Part shown: piece after piece, positions 35,220 through 44,348 of the stretch
Position numbering within the stretch: the first letter of the stretch is position 1
Layout: every line of letters begins with the position of its first letter
Source: Schauerella fraxinea
GTDB lineage: Bacteria; Pseudomonadota; Gammaproteobacteria; Burkholderiales; Burkholderiaceae_B
Length of the DNA stretch: 64,000 nucleotides
Reading direction: 5' to 3'
Assembly (NCBI GenBank): GCA_030849945.1
Contig: JAVDKK010000004.1
Coordinates: 682,001 to 746,000 of the forward strand
Notes under the pieces: model-generated
What the model saw: only the letters and a program-made list of their open reading frames with translations
Told to the model about the DNA's origin: nothing
The model's database searches: none
Program-made: the position numbers and the translations under genes

Positions 35220-35963
35220 ATGCTGACCCGCCGCCGTCTTCTTTCCGCTATCGCCACGCTTACGCTCGCCGCCTCCGCCGGTGTTGCACACGCCCAGGAC
35301 ACGATCCGCGCCGTCACCGACGCGACGTTCCCGCCTATGGAATTTGTCAAGGACGGCAAACGTACCGGCTTCGACATCGAACTCGTCGAAGCCTTGGGCC
35401 AGGCCATGGGTAAGAAGGTCGAATGGATCGACGTCGACTTCAAGGGTTTGATTCCTGCCGTGTTGGCCGATCGCGCCGACATCGCCGTCTCGGCCATCTA
35501 CATCACCGACGAACGTCGCAAAGTGGTCGACTTCACCGATTCGTACTACGCCGGCGGCTTGGTCGTCCTGACGAAGAAAGACGGCCCGATCAAAAGCCTG
35601 AAGGATCTCGACGGCAAGAACGTTTCGGTGCAGGTTGGCACGAAGTCGGTCAACTTCCTGAAGGACCAGTTTCCCAATGTGAAACGCGTGGAAGTCGAGA
35701 AAAATCAGGAGATGTTCAATCTGGTGCAGATCGGCCGCGCCGATGCCGCCGTAACGGGCAAGCCCGCCGCGAAGCTGTTTGCGCAAAGCACCAAGGACCT
35801 GACGGTGCTCGACGAACAGATCACCACCGAAGACTACGGCATCGCCGTGTCGAAGACCTCGCCGAAGTTGACGAAGAGCCTGAACGACGCGCTGAAGACG
35901 ATCAAACAGAACGGCACGTACGACAAGATCGTCGCCAAGTGGTTCGAGGCGCCGGCACAATGA
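35220..35963 (+). CDS. Polar amino acid ABC transporter substrate-binding protein
   Basis: A 247-residue periplasmic binding protein (SBP_bac_3). The signal peptide ends at about residue 25 (GVAHAQDT). Ligand-site segments are VTDATFPPMEFVKDGKRTGFDIELVEALG, with family core FPPMEF, then DFTDSYYAGGLVVL and the C-terminal NGTYDKIVAKWF. It heads an operon with a permease and an ATPase (4-base overlaps). With HutD and HutF downstream, the ligand may be histidine, urocanate or formiminoglutamate; that is an inference. Confidence 0.93.
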   Translation: MLTRRRLLSAIATLTLAASAGVAHAQDTIRAVTDATFPPMEFVKDGKRTGFDIELVEALGQAMGKKVEWIDVDFKGLIPAVLADRADIAVSAIYITDERRKVVDFTDSYYAGGLVVLTKKDGPIKSLKDLDGKNVSVQVGTKSVNFLKDQFPNVKRVEVEKNQEMFNLVQIGRADAAVTGKPAAKLFAQSTKDLTVLDEQITTEDYGIAVSKTSPKLTKSLNDALKTIKQNGTYDKIVAKWFEAPAQ

Positions 35964-36628
35964 ACCTGGACTTCTCTCCCGTCTTCGCCGACTGGGAGTC
36001 GCTAGCCAGCGGCGCCCTCGTCACCATCGAAATCACAGCGTTCGCGCTGCTGCTGGGCTGTGTGATTGGCCTCCTGGTCGGCATCGGCCGCCTCAATCCG
36101 CAGCGGCGCGTGGTGTATGGCCTGTGCAGCTTCTATCTGCTGTGCTTTCGCGGCACCCCGCTCCTGGTGCAGTTGTTTATCTGGTTCTACGGCTTGCCGC
36201 AGTTCGGCATCAAGCTGCCGGCTTTTGCGTGTGGGGTGCTGGGCCTCGCGATGTACTCGGGCGCATATGTATCGGAAATCGTGCGCGGGTCGATCCAGTC
36301 GATCGACCGCGGCCAGGCCGAAGCGGCGCGTTCCCTGGGGATGTCGTCGGGTCAGGCCATGCGCATCATCATCTTGCCGCAAGCCGTGGTGCGCATGATT
36401 CCGCCGTTGGGCAACGAGTTCATCGCGCTCATCAAGAACTCGGCGCTGGTATCGCTGCTCACGATCCACGACCTGATGCATGAGGGTCAAAAGATCATTG
36501 CCGTGTCGTACCGCTCGCTCGAAACCTATCTGGTGATTGCCTTGGTCTACCTCGTCTTGACCACGATCACGACAACCATTTTGCGCTACATCGAAAACCG
36601 ATTGCGCGCCGGAGGGATGGTGCAATGA
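35960..36628 (+). CDS. Polar amino acid ABC transporter permease
   Basis: A 222-residue inner-membrane permease of the HisMQ/GlnP type. It has the conserved FRGTPLLVQLFIWFYGLPQ near the N-terminal third and the EAA loop GQAEAARSLGMSSGQAMRIIILPQA. The start ATG 35960 overlaps the binding-protein stop. A longer upstream frame lies inside the binding-protein gene and is not used. There is only one permease gene, so the channel is probably a homodimer. Confidence 0.93.
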   Translation: MNLDFSPVFADWESLASGALVTIEITAFALLLGCVIGLLVGIGRLNPQRRVVYGLCSFYLLCFRGTPLLVQLFIWFYGLPQFGIKLPAFACGVLGLAMYSGAYVSEIVRGSIQSIDRGQAEAARSLGMSSGQAMRIIILPQAVVRMIPPLGNEFIALIKNSALVSLLTIHDLMHEGQKIIAVSYRSLETYLVIALVYLVLTTITTTILRYIENRLRAGGMVQ

Positions 36629-37455
36629 GCACGCCAGACATGATCCGTATCCGCGACCTGCACAAGTCGTATGGCAGTCACAAGGTGCTCACCGGCATCG
36701 ATTTCAGCGTGCCCACGTCGCAAGTGGTCGTGGTGATCGGCCCCAGCGGTTCGGGCAAGAGCACGCTCTTGCGCTGCTGCAATGGCCTCGAAGTGGCGCA
36801 GGAAGGCACGATCGAGATCGATGGCCGCGCCCTGCTCGAGCACGGCAGATTGCTGCCCGAAGCGCAATTGAACGCCCTGCGCACGCAGGTCGGCATGGTC
36901 TTTCAATCGTTCAATCTGTTCCCGCATTTGTCGGTACTGGAAAACGTGACGGTAGGGCCGCGCACGTTGCGTGGCATGCGTCGCGCCGAAGCCGACGCGC
37001 TCGCCATGACGCTGCTCGCCAAGGTCGGTCTGCAAGAGAAAACGGGTGCGATGCCGGCAAGCCTTTCTGGCGGTCAGAAGCAGCGCGTAGCGATTGCGCG
37101 CGCGTTGGCGATGGAACCCAAGGTGATGCTGTTTGACGAGCCCACCTCCGCGCTCGACCCCGAACTGGTGGGTGAAGTGCTGCAGGTGATGAAGCTCCTG
37201 GCCAAGGAGGGCATGACGATGATGGTGGTGACCCACGAGATGGGCTTTGCGCGTGACGTGGCCGATGTGGTCGCCGTGATGGACGCCGGCCGCATCATCG
37301 AGTTGGGTACGCCGGAGGTTATCTTCACTGCGCCGCGCGAAGCCCGTACGCGAGAGTTCCTGCATGCGGTGTTGAGCGCGCAAGGGAGCGTCGCGGGCGC
37401 CCTGCCGCCGATTGCTTCGGTGGACGCCGCCGCTGCGGCCAACCCGTTGGCTTGA
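36625..37455 (+). CDS. Polar amino acid ABC transporter ATP-binding protein
   Basis: A 276-residue ATPase of the GlnQ/HisP family: Walker A GPSGSGKST (about 36-44), Q-loop GMVFQSFNLFPHLSVLENV, signature LSGGQKQR, Walker B VMLFDEPTSALDPE and H-loop VVTHEMGFA. It extends about 25 residues beyond a typical GlnQ with an alanine-rich tail (ASVDAAAAANPLA). The start overlaps the permease stop (ATGA). A 24-bp tandem repeat begins right after its stop. Confidence 0.94.
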   Translation: MSTPDMIRIRDLHKSYGSHKVLTGIDFSVPTSQVVVVIGPSGSGKSTLLRCCNGLEVAQEGTIEIDGRALLEHGRLLPEAQLNALRTQVGMVFQSFNLFPHLSVLENVTVGPRTLRGMRRAEADALAMTLLAKVGLQEKTGAMPASLSGGQKQRVAIARALAMEPKVMLFDEPTSALDPELVGEVLQVMKLLAKEGMTMMVVTHEMGFARDVADVVAVMDAGRIIELGTPEVIFTAPREARTREFLHAVLSAQGSVAGALPPIASVDAAAAANPLA

Positions 37456-37456
37456 C

Positions 37457-37528
37457 GATAACGCCACGCCTTGGACGAGTGACCGCGCCATGCCTTGTGT
37501 GAGTGATAGCGCCATGCCTTGGATATCG
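37457..37528 (+). repeat. Three imperfect 24-bp tandem repeats at the 5' end of hutD
   Basis: Three consecutive 24-base units starting with GA(T/C)A or GACC and sharing the core GCC(A/)GCC-TTGG, of which the clearest shared part is CGCCATGCCTTG. Copies are at 37457-37480, 37481-37504 and 37505-37528. Copies 2 and 3 each contain an in-frame ATG, giving two possible hutD starts (37490 and 37514). If translated, the unit reads about eight residues of the type (R/S)AMP-(C/W)-x-S-(D/F). Confidence 0.75.
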
Positions 37529-38251
37529 TTCGATGCCACCACATCTGCTACGGTACCGTGGCGTAATGGCGGCGGTACGACGTGCGAGTTGCTTACGTTG
37601 GCTGCTGCCGATGGGGGCAACGGTGATGTGCCTGCCGGCGACGGCGCATTCGATGCACGCGTGAGCCTGGCGACCATCGCGCAACCTGGTCCGTTCTCGG
37701 CGTTTCCCGGTATCGATCGGCAGATCACCTTGATCGATGGGCCAGGCGTGCGCCTTACCGCCGAGAATGGCGCGTTCGATCATCGTCTTGAACAAGCGCT
37801 CGTGCCCTTTGCTTTCGACGGCGGCATGGCGTTGGATGCCACGTGGGCCAAAGACAGCGCCGGCAGCGGCACGGCTGCGCGCGTGCTCAATGTGATGACG
37901 CGGCGCGGGCGCTGCGAAGCAACGGTGCAGATCGTGACGACAAGCCATACCGCCCGCGAAACCACGCCGTTATCGAACCGCACGGTAGCGCTGCGCATCG
38001 TCGCACGCGGAACGTGGCGCGTCGCAAACTCGCGGGATGACGGTGCAATCGCCACGTGGACCTTCGGTCAAGGCGCGTATCGGGATTCACTGCAGACTGA
38101 TGCGCTTTCGCCAGGCAGCCGTACGCCAGATTCAAGTCTAAAGGACGCCGGTTCACGAGACGCAGGCGCATTCGATGATCTTTGCTTTACCCCGCTCACA
38201 CCGGACGCCGCATTGATCGCCGTCCACATCACTTTTCTTGCAGCACCCTGA
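37514..38251 (+). CDS. hutD: HutD family protein
   Basis: A 245-residue cupin-fold protein of the HutD/Ves family, found in histidine-utilisation clusters; its exact role is unclear and may be to bind formylglutamate and limit pathway intermediates. The opening VPWRNGGGTTCELLTL is the family signature (core WRNGGG), followed by RVSLATIAQPGPFSAFPGIDRQ with core FSAFPG. The start may be ATG 37514 or ATG 37490, as both lie inside tandem repeats. The stop overlaps the hutF start by one base. An internal stretch rich in Ser/Asp near residue 210 is not usual for the family. Confidence 0.9.
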   Translation: MPWISFDATTSATVPWRNGGGTTCELLTLAAADGGNGDVPAGDGAFDARVSLATIAQPGPFSAFPGIDRQITLIDGPGVRLTAENGAFDHRLEQALVPFAFDGGMALDATWAKDSAGSGTAARVLNVMTRRGRCEATVQIVTTSHTARETTPLSNRTVALRIVARGTWRVANSRDDGAIATWTFGQGAYRDSLQTDALSPGSRTPDSSLKDAGSRDAGAFDDLCFTPLTPDAALIAVHITFLAAP

Positions 38252-39666
38252 TGATGTCTTCTTCGCACGCCCTCTTCGCCGATCACGCTTTGCTGCCCAC
38301 GGGTTGGGCACGAGATGTCCTCTTCACTTGGGATGCGCACGGCCGCTACACGCACATCGCGCCGAATGCCGCGTGCCCGCCGGATGCCATACGTGCTGCG
38401 GGCCCGGTGCTGCCTGGGATCACCAATCTGCATTCGCATGCATTTCAGCGCGCCTTCGCCGGTTTGACCGAGTATCGCGCCGAAACCGCCGACAGCTTCT
38501 GGAGTTGGCGCACGCTGATGTACGGTTTTGCCAACGCAATTTCACCCGAGCAAGTCGAAGCCGTCGCCACGTATCTTTACGGCGAGATGCTGGCGGCCGG
38601 CTACACCAGTGTGTGCGAGTTTCATTATCTGCATCACGATCCCGATGGGCATCCGTATCTGGATGACGCGCTGCTCGCGCAAGCGTTGCTGCGCGCGGCG
38701 CACAACACCGGTATCCATATGACGCTCTTGCCGGTGCTCTATCAGGCCAGTGGCTTCGGCGGCGCGCCGCTCTCGACGGGTCAACGCCGCTTCGGGCATC
38801 ACGTCGACAGCATGCAACGCCTGCTCGAACGCTTGGCGCCGTTGTGCGCAAGCCAGGATGCTCGGCTTGGCCTCGCCCCCCACTCGCTGCGCGCGGTCAC
38901 GCCCGATGCGTTGAAGGCGGCGCTCGCCATGCTCGATACCCTCGATCCCACGGCGCCCGTGCACATTCACATTGCGGAGCAAACCCGCGAAGTCGAGGAT
39001 TGCGTGGCCTTTTGCGGCCAACGGCCGGTGGATTGGTTGGTCGATCACACCGACCTGAGTGCGCGCTGGTGCCTGGTGCATGCCACGCACATGACGCCGA
39101 CTGAAGCGCGCCGAGCCGCCGCAACAGGCGCGATCGCCGGCCTGTGCCCCAGCACTGAGGCCAATCTGGGCGACGGCATTTTCGATATGGCGTCGTGGAT
39201 CGACGGGCAAGGCCAATGGGGCGTAGGGTCGGACAGTCATGCCTGCGTGAACGCCGCCGAAGAGCTGCAGTTGCTCGAATACAGTCAACGCTGGGCCACA
39301 CGCCAGCGCAATGTGCTCGCGACGCCTGCGCATCCACACGTGGCCGAAGCCATGACGCACGCCGCCGTGGCGGGTGGCGTCCTAGCGGCCGGCCGCGCAT
39401 CAAGCGGCTTGCAACAAGGCGGACTACAGGTGGGTGCCGCGGCGGATTGGGTGGTGCTCGATGCACAGCATCCTGCACTGGCCGGGCTTGCGCCTGTTGA
39501 TATGCTGTCGGGCCATGTATTCGGCAGCCACCGCACCTCTGCGATCGCGGAAGTGTGGACGCGAGGCACGCAGCGGATGTCGGGCGGCCGACACCATCGT
39601 CATGACGCCGACGTCAGCGGCTTTGTGAAGGCACGCGCTGCATTGCTGGCGTCGATGGGACGTTGA
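38251..39666 (+). CDS. hutF: Formimidoylglutamate deiminase HutF
   Basis: HutF converts N-formimino-L-glutamate to N-formyl-L-glutamate and ammonia in the five-step histidine pathway. The 471-residue protein has amidohydrolase metal motifs: NLHSHAFQRAFAGL (HxH), HIHIAEQTREVEDC (His), VHATHMT and VGSDSHA (Asp). The start may be ATG 38251 or the adjacent ATG 38254. The usual partners HutH, HutU, HutI and HutG are not in the window and would have to be encoded elsewhere. The 3' end lies 3 bases from the convergent RIO-kinase gene. Confidence 0.94.
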   Translation: MMSSSHALFADHALLPTGWARDVLFTWDAHGRYTHIAPNAACPPDAIRAAGPVLPGITNLHSHAFQRAFAGLTEYRAETADSFWSWRTLMYGFANAISPEQVEAVATYLYGEMLAAGYTSVCEFHYLHHDPDGHPYLDDALLAQALLRAAHNTGIHMTLLPVLYQASGFGGAPLSTGQRRFGHHVDSMQRLLERLAPLCASQDARLGLAPHSLRAVTPDALKAALAMLDTLDPTAPVHIHIAEQTREVEDCVAFCGQRPVDWLVDHTDLSARWCLVHATHMTPTEARRAAATGAIAGLCPSTEANLGDGIFDMASWIDGQGQWGVGSDSHACVNAAEELQLLEYSQRWATRQRNVLATPAHPHVAEAMTHAAVAGGVLAAGRASSGLQQGGLQVGAAADWVVLDAQHPALAGLAPVDMLSGHVFGSHRTSAIAEVWTRGTQRMSGGRHHRHDADVSGFVKARAALLASMGR

Positions 39667-39669
39667 GAC

Positions 39670-40512
39670 TCAGCGCGGCTCGCCGCGCTGCATGGCTTCG
39701 TGTTCGAAGCGAGCATCTTCAAGCTCGTCCATCAACTCGTCGATTTTGACGGGCGTGGTGTCGATCTCGACGTGGCCGGTGAGCGCCACACCGGGAACCA
39801 GGGCGCCGGCTTCAAACAGACGCCAGATTTCCTTGCCGTAATGCATCGTGAGCAATTGCGGCGCGAAGCGTGAGAAGTAGGTCGCCAGATTATCCACGTC
39901 GCGTTCGAGCATGACCTGCGCTTCGCTGTTGCCGGCGGCGTTTACCGCCTGCGGCAGATCGATGATCGTGGGACCCGCGTGACTCAACAGGATGTTGTAT
40001 TCCGACAAATCGCCGTGAATGACACCGGCGCACAGCATCAACACCACCTGATCCAGTAGTTGGCCATGCAGCGTGAGCGCATCGGCTTCGCTCAAGTCGA
40101 CATCGCCCAAACGCGGGGCCACGTCGCCGTTTTCGTCGGTCACGAGCTCCATGAGCAACACGCCATCCGTACAGATATAGGGCTGCGGCACGCGCACACC
40201 AGCATTGGCCAGCAGAAACAGGGCGTCCACCTCGGCGTTTTGCCAGGATTCTTCCTGCACCTGGCGGCCGTAACGCGAGCCTTTTTCCATGGCCCGCGCT
40301 TCACGGCTGTTCTTGGTCTTGCGGCCGTCGCGGTATGAGGCCGCCTTGCGGAAGCTGCGCTGCTGCACATCCTTGTAGACCTTGGCGCAGCGGGTATCGT
40401 CACCGCTGCGCACCACAAACACCGTGGCCTCCTTACCGCTCATCAATTGGCTGATCACCTCGTCGATGAGGCCCTCTTCAACCAATGGCGCCAAGCGCTT
40501 GGGGACTTTCAT
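39670..40512 (-). CDS. RIO1-like atypical serine/threonine kinase (PA4780 family)
   Basis: A 280-residue bacterial RIO-type kinase. The ATP lysine is Lys44 (CAKVYKDV); the catalytic loop is HGDLSEYNILL with Asp168 and Asn173; the metal-binding Asp185 is in IIDLPQAV. GKEATVFVV matches the RIO glycine-poor loop (GKEA). In archaea and eukaryotes RIO1 acts in ribosome assembly; the bacterial role is not settled. The start ATG 40512 is chosen because KVPKRLAPLVEEGLID matches the family N-terminus; a start at 40563 is less likely. It is transcribed towards hutF. Confidence 0.92.
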   Translation of the reverse strand: MKVPKRLAPLVEEGLIDEVISQLMSGKEATVFVVRSGDDTRCAKVYKDVQQRSFRKAASYRDGRKTKNSREARAMEKGSRYGRQVQEESWQNAEVDALFLLANAGVRVPQPYICTDGVLLMELVTDENGDVAPRLGDVDLSEADALTLHGQLLDQVVLMLCAGVIHGDLSEYNILLSHAGPTIIDLPQAVNAAGNSEAQVMLERDVDNLATYFSRFAPQLLTMHYGKEIWRLFEAGALVPGVALTGHVEIDTTPVKIDELMDELEDARFEHEAMQRGEPR

Positions 40513-40610
40513 AGGCGCACCGGCGACAGGGATGCCGCGAGAGGCGTGTGGACGGGCATACACAGAGGAGAAATTGTGATCATGGCCCGATTATATGGGT
40601 AGCGCCTAGC

Positions 40611-41855
40611 TCATGCAGCCACGCGCTCGCGCCGTGTTGCCGCCACCGCAAACGCCTGCGCCAGATCGGCTTTCAAATCGACAGGATCTTCGAGTCCGAT
40701 ATGTAAGCGGACCACCGGCGTCGTGCCCTGCCAGTAGCTGTGCTCGTGCAAGCGCTCGGGCGCGGCAATCAAGGCCAGGCTTTCGTAACCGCCCCAAGAC
40801 GCGCCGATACCGAAGAAACGCAGGGCATCGACGAAGGCGTGCGCCGCTGCCAGATCGTCGTCTCGGAATGCAAACGACACCAATCCGCTCGCCCCCGTAA
40901 AGTCGCGTTGCCACAGGGCGTGGCCGGGATCGGTGGGCAAAGCGGGATAGAACACCCGTTCGACTTGCGCGTGCGTTTGCAGAAATTCGGCAATTTCGGT
41001 GGCCTGCCGCTGATGTTGCGCCAGCCGGATCGGCAAGGTGCGCACCCCGCGCAACGCCAGATAGGCATCGTCGGCACTGACCGAGAGGCCCAGCGCTTCA
41101 TAAGCCACGCCGATCTTGTCGGCCAGGGCGGGGCTGTCGACCACCACCACGCCTTGCATCAAGTCGGAATGCCCCGCGATATATTTCGTGGCGGCCTGGA
41201 TCGAGATGTCGGCGCCGAGCGCGAGGGGCTTGTAGAACCAGCCGCCGCTCCAGGTGTTGTCGGTGGCGACCAGCACGCCGTGCTGATGGGCGATCGCGGC
41301 CAGTTGCGGCAGATCCAGCACTTCAAACAGCAGTGAGCTGGGCGATTCGAGATACACGAGTTTGGTCGTGGCCCGAATCTTCGACGCCAGATCGTCGTGC
41401 GCGGGCGAAAAGTACTCCAGCTCGATGCCCAATCGCTGCAGCAACGTGCGGTCGATGCGGCGCACCGGCGAATACACGCTATCGGCGACCAGTGCGTGAT
41501 CGCCGGGCGACAACAAGCCCACCAGCACCAACGCGATCGCCGACAGACCCGAGGGCGCGAGGAACGCGCGGTGGCCCCCTTCCAGACCGAGAATGGCCGC
41601 TTCCAACGCGCGATGCGTGTCGAGCCCATGGCGCCCGTACGTGGCCACCGGCTCGCCCGCCGCCCGGCGATGATGATGGTCTTCGTGCGCCTTGACGCTT
41701 TCGAAGCGCACCGTACTGGTACGCACCACCGGCACGTTGACGGGTCCCGAGCCGTCGCGGAGCACCGGCGCGCCGGCATGCAGCAGGCGAGTGGCGTCGC
41801 CGATGGTGAGATCGCGATGAATCGCGTAAGGGGTTGCGGACGTGGGCTGGGTCAT
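40611..41855 (-). CDS. Cystathionine beta-lyase-like PLP enzyme (Cys/Met metabolism family)
   Basis: A 414-residue Cys/Met-metabolism PLP enzyme. Lys224 in SIQAATKYIAGHSD is the Schiff-base lysine; the opening YGRHGLDTHRALEAAILGLEGG and the terminal SWGGYESL(A) are characteristic of MetC-like cystathionine beta-lyases. These release pyruvate, ammonia and a thiol from cystathionine or cystine. The neighbouring amino-acid importer and the divergent thiol dioxygenase fit a role in sulfur amino acid breakdown rather than methionine synthesis; that is inference. The start at 41855 has AAGGA upstream. Confidence 0.9.
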   Translation of the reverse strand: MTQPTSATPYAIHRDLTIGDATRLLHAGAPVLRDGSGPVNVPVVRTSTVRFESVKAHEDHHHRRAAGEPVATYGRHGLDTHRALEAAILGLEGGHRAFLAPSGLSAIALVLVGLLSPGDHALVADSVYSPVRRIDRTLLQRLGIELEYFSPAHDDLASKIRATTKLVYLESPSSLLFEVLDLPQLAAIAHQHGVLVATDNTWSGGWFYKPLALGADISIQAATKYIAGHSDLMQGVVVVDSPALADKIGVAYEALGLSVSADDAYLALRGVRTLPIRLAQHQRQATEIAEFLQTHAQVERVFYPALPTDPGHALWQRDFTGASGLVSFAFRDDDLAAAHAFVDALRFFGIGASWGGYESLALIAAPERLHEHSYWQGTTPVVRLHIGLEDPVDLKADLAQAFAVAATRRERVAA

Positions 41856-41919
41856 GAGAGGGTTCCTTGAAACGGTCGACGGCCATGGCACACGCCATGG
41901 CGGGAGGTGTGGCGTACGG

Positions 41920-42822
41920 TCAGTACGACACCCAAAGGCGCTCGCGCCTGGCGGCGGCGAAAGGATCGGGCTGCCCTGGGGTGGCGCGCACCCCCTGCCC
42001 CAGCGTGCGTTGCAGAAATTCGCGGGTGCGGTCGCTGGTGGGATGTTGAAAAATGGCGGCGGGCGATCCCTGCTCCACGATGTGGCCGGCTTCCGTGAAG
42101 TACACGCGATCGCTGACTTCCTCGGCGAAGCGCATCTCGTGCGTGACCAATACGCAGGTCATCCCGTCGCGCACGAGGTCGCGAATCACGGTGAGTACTT
42201 CGCCCACCGTTTCGGGGTCGAGTGCCGACGTCACCTCGTCGAACAAGATCAGTTCGGGCTTCATGGCCAACGCACGTGCGATTGCCACCCGCTGCTGCTG
42301 GCCGCCGGATAGCTCCCCGGGATAAGCCTGTGCTTTGTTGGACAACCGCACGCGATCCAGCAGCGCCAGCGCCTCCCGCTCGGCTTCGGCGCGGGCGCGC
42401 CCCATTACCCGCACGGGCGCAATCACCAGATTTTCGAGCACGGTGAGATGCGGAAAGAGGTTGTATTGCTGAAACACGAACCCCACACGCGTGCGCAGTG
42501 CGATCAATTCGGCTTCGGTTTTCAAGGTATCGACGCGTGTGCCGCCCACCACAATCTCGCCGCGTTGCGGCCGCAGCAGGCCAGTCAACGTGCGCAAGAT
42601 GGTCGATTTTCCTGAACCGGACGGTCCGATGATGGCCACCGCCTGGCCCCGTCCCACCTCGAGATCGATTCCCTTGAGCACCTCGTTGGGGCCGAAGGCC
42701 AGGTGCACCCCGCGCAGTTGCACGAGGGAAGCGGCGGGCGAGCGATCGGCGGCGGCGTGCGTGGCGGCCGACCCGCCCACCGCCTGCGGCACGGGATACA
42801 AAAAGCGTTCAGTGGCGGTCAT
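41920..42822 (-). CDS. Amino acid ABC transporter ATP-binding protein
   Basis: A 300-residue ATPase of the GlnQ family: Walker A GPSGSGKST, Q-loop FVFQQYNLFPHLTVLENL, signature LSGGQQQR, Walker B LILFDEVTSALDPE (the usual DEP is DEV here) and H-loop LVTHEMRFA. About 35 extra residues at the N-terminus and 25 at the C-terminus exceed the usual 245. It overlaps the upstream permease by 14 bases. It energises the importer formed with genes 42809-45220. Confidence 0.92.
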   Translation of the reverse strand: MTATERFLYPVPQAVGGSAATHAAADRSPAASLVQLRGVHLAFGPNEVLKGIDLEVGRGQAVAIIGPSGSGKSTILRTLTGLLRPQRGEIVVGGTRVDTLKTEAELIALRTRVGFVFQQYNLFPHLTVLENLVIAPVRVMGRARAEAEREALALLDRVRLSNKAQAYPGELSGGQQQRVAIARALAMKPELILFDEVTSALDPETVGEVLTVIRDLVRDGMTCVLVTHEMRFAEEVSDRVYFTEAGHIVEQGSPAAIFQHPTSDRTREFLQRTLGQGVRATPGQPDPFAAARRERLWVSY

Positions 42823-43615
42823 GACGACGCTCCAGGGCGCGGGTGGCGCGGGCTATCGGATAGCAATAAGCAAAGAAAAAGGCGAGCAGCGCGAAGTACA
42901 CGAGGATGGTGAAATCGGTGCGCGACACCGTATTGCTGGCGATCTGAGCGGTATCGACCAGATCGTGCACGCCCACCAGTGACGCCAGGGCCGTGCTCAT
43001 GGTGATGCTGGCGTACAGGTTCATCCACGGCGGCAGCATCCGCTTGACGCATTGCGGCAGCACGATCAAGCGGAAAATCTCGCGGCGCTTGAACGCCAGC
43101 GACTGCGCGGCCTCCCACTGCGTGCTGGGGATCGATTGAATCGCGCCCCGAAAAATCTCGGCCACATTGGCGCTAGTGGGTAACGCCAGTCCCAGCACCA
43201 CCTTGAGCCAATCCGGAAACGCAAACGTCCACGCCGCCACACGCACTTCGAACGGAAACACGTAGGTCGTGAAATAGATCAGCACCAGAATCGGGGCATT
43301 GCGAAAAATGTTGACGTACCAGCGCGTGCCGATGCGCCAAACACCCACCGGCGAGAGCGGCAGCGCCCCGATCGCCAATCCGACGATCGTGCCTAGCGCC
43401 ATCGCAAGCACGCTGATCTGGATGTTTACCCACAAGCCCCGCAGCAGTGCCGGTATCCACTGCCACAGATACGCCACGACCACGGGCGTGGTACCGGTAG
43501 TGACCCAGAACGTGATCACGCAGAAGCCGGCGATGGCCGATACCGCCCAGGGATTGCGCCACCGCGATATGTCGAAGCCGGCCGCGCCCCGCGGCAGGGT
43601 CAGATCATTGGCCAT
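42809..43615 (-). CDS. Amino acid ABC transporter permease
   Basis: A 268-residue permease of the HisMQ type with FRNAPILVLIYFTTYVFPF near the middle and an EAA loop STQWEAAQSLAFKRREIFRLIVLPQCV. It overlaps the neighbouring ATPase (14 bases) and second permease (11 bases). The sequence FRNAP replaces the common FRGTP. Together with the permease at 43605 it forms the heterodimeric channel. Confidence 0.92.
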   Translation of the reverse strand: MANDLTLPRGAAGFDISRWRNPWAVSAIAGFCVITFWVTTGTTPVVVAYLWQWIPALLRGLWVNIQISVLAMALGTIVGLAIGALPLSPVGVWRIGTRWYVNIFRNAPILVLIYFTTYVFPFEVRVAAWTFAFPDWLKVVLGLALPTSANVAEIFRGAIQSIPSTQWEAAQSLAFKRREIFRLIVLPQCVKRMLPPWMNLYASITMSTALASLVGVHDLVDTAQIASNTVSRTDFTILVYFALLAFFFAYCYPIARATRALERRHDRH

Positions 43616-44348
43616 AACCGGGCATCCTCAAACGCGTTTCAAGCCAGCGCCCCACCACACTCACCAACCAGGTGAGCAAGCCGAAATACAGCAGGATCAG
43701 CAACAGCAGCTCGAGGACGTTGTCGCGCTGCGTCCAGATCATGATCGATTCATACGTCACATCGCCCACCGCGATCGCCGACGCCACGGCCGTCATCTTC
43801 ACCAGATCCACGAGGTTGTTGACCAACGAGGGCAACGCAAATCGCACGGCCAGCGGCAATTCCACGCGCCACAGCAATTGACGTCTGGAAAAGCCCAGCG
43901 ATCGTGCGGCCTCCAATGTGACGCGGGGCACTGCTTCGATACCGGCCCGCAAGGCCTCGGCATGAAACACGCCTTTATGCAGCGACACCACGATCACCAC
44001 CCACGTCAGTGGCGTCAGCGGATTGGCGCCATACTGGCGCAGCTGTTGGGTGATGAGCATGTTGAGCACGAGGAAGGCGCAATACAGTTGCACCAACGTC
44101 GGCGTATTACGCGTGACCTCGACGAAGGCCCGCGTGGGCAACACCAGCCATGGCCGTCCTGACGTCAACGCTGCGGCGATCAGCACGCCGGCCGCCAGAC
44201 TGCACGGGATCACGAGCAGACAAAGCTCGAGCGTGACCCCCATGCCGCGCCAGAACGCCTGCCGTTCCATCGCATCGAGCAGAAAGGCGTAGTTCAATCC
44301 CAGTGGCTTGAAAAACGTCACAAGGGGTGCGAAGACGGCATCGATCAC
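43605..44348 (-). CDS. Amino acid ABC transporter permease (second)
   Basis: A 247-residue permease with TRNTPTLVQLYCAFLVLNM (the conserved NTP...Q element) and an EAA loop PRVTLEAARSLGFSRRQLLWRVELPLAV. The start is GTG 44348, whose bases overlap the stop of the binding-protein gene (GTGA), a coupled arrangement; a longer open frame to 44531 has no membrane-protein character. It partners the permease at 42809. Confidence 0.9.
   Translation of the reverse strand: MIDAVFAPLVTFFKPLGLNYAFLLDAMERQAFWRGMGVTLELCLLVIPCSLAAGVLIAAALTSGRPWLVLPTRAFVEVTRNTPTLVQLYCAFLVLNMLITQQLRQYGANPLTPLTWVVIVVSLHKGVFHAEALRAGIEAVPRVTLEAARSLGFSRRQLLWRVELPLAVRFALPSLVNNLVDLVKMTAVASAIAVGDVTYESIMIWTQRDNVLELLLLILLYFGLLTWLVSVVGRWLETRLRMPGYGQ

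Noticed and set aside
34401..35960. 519-codon antisense frame
   Set aside because: It is a shadow of the IclR and binding-protein genes; no ribosome site, domain or membrane pattern.
41856..41919. Possible riboswitch (SAM or similar) near the cystathionine-beta-lyase-like gene
   Set aside because: The gap is only 64 bases, inside an operon, and shows no conserved riboswitch core.
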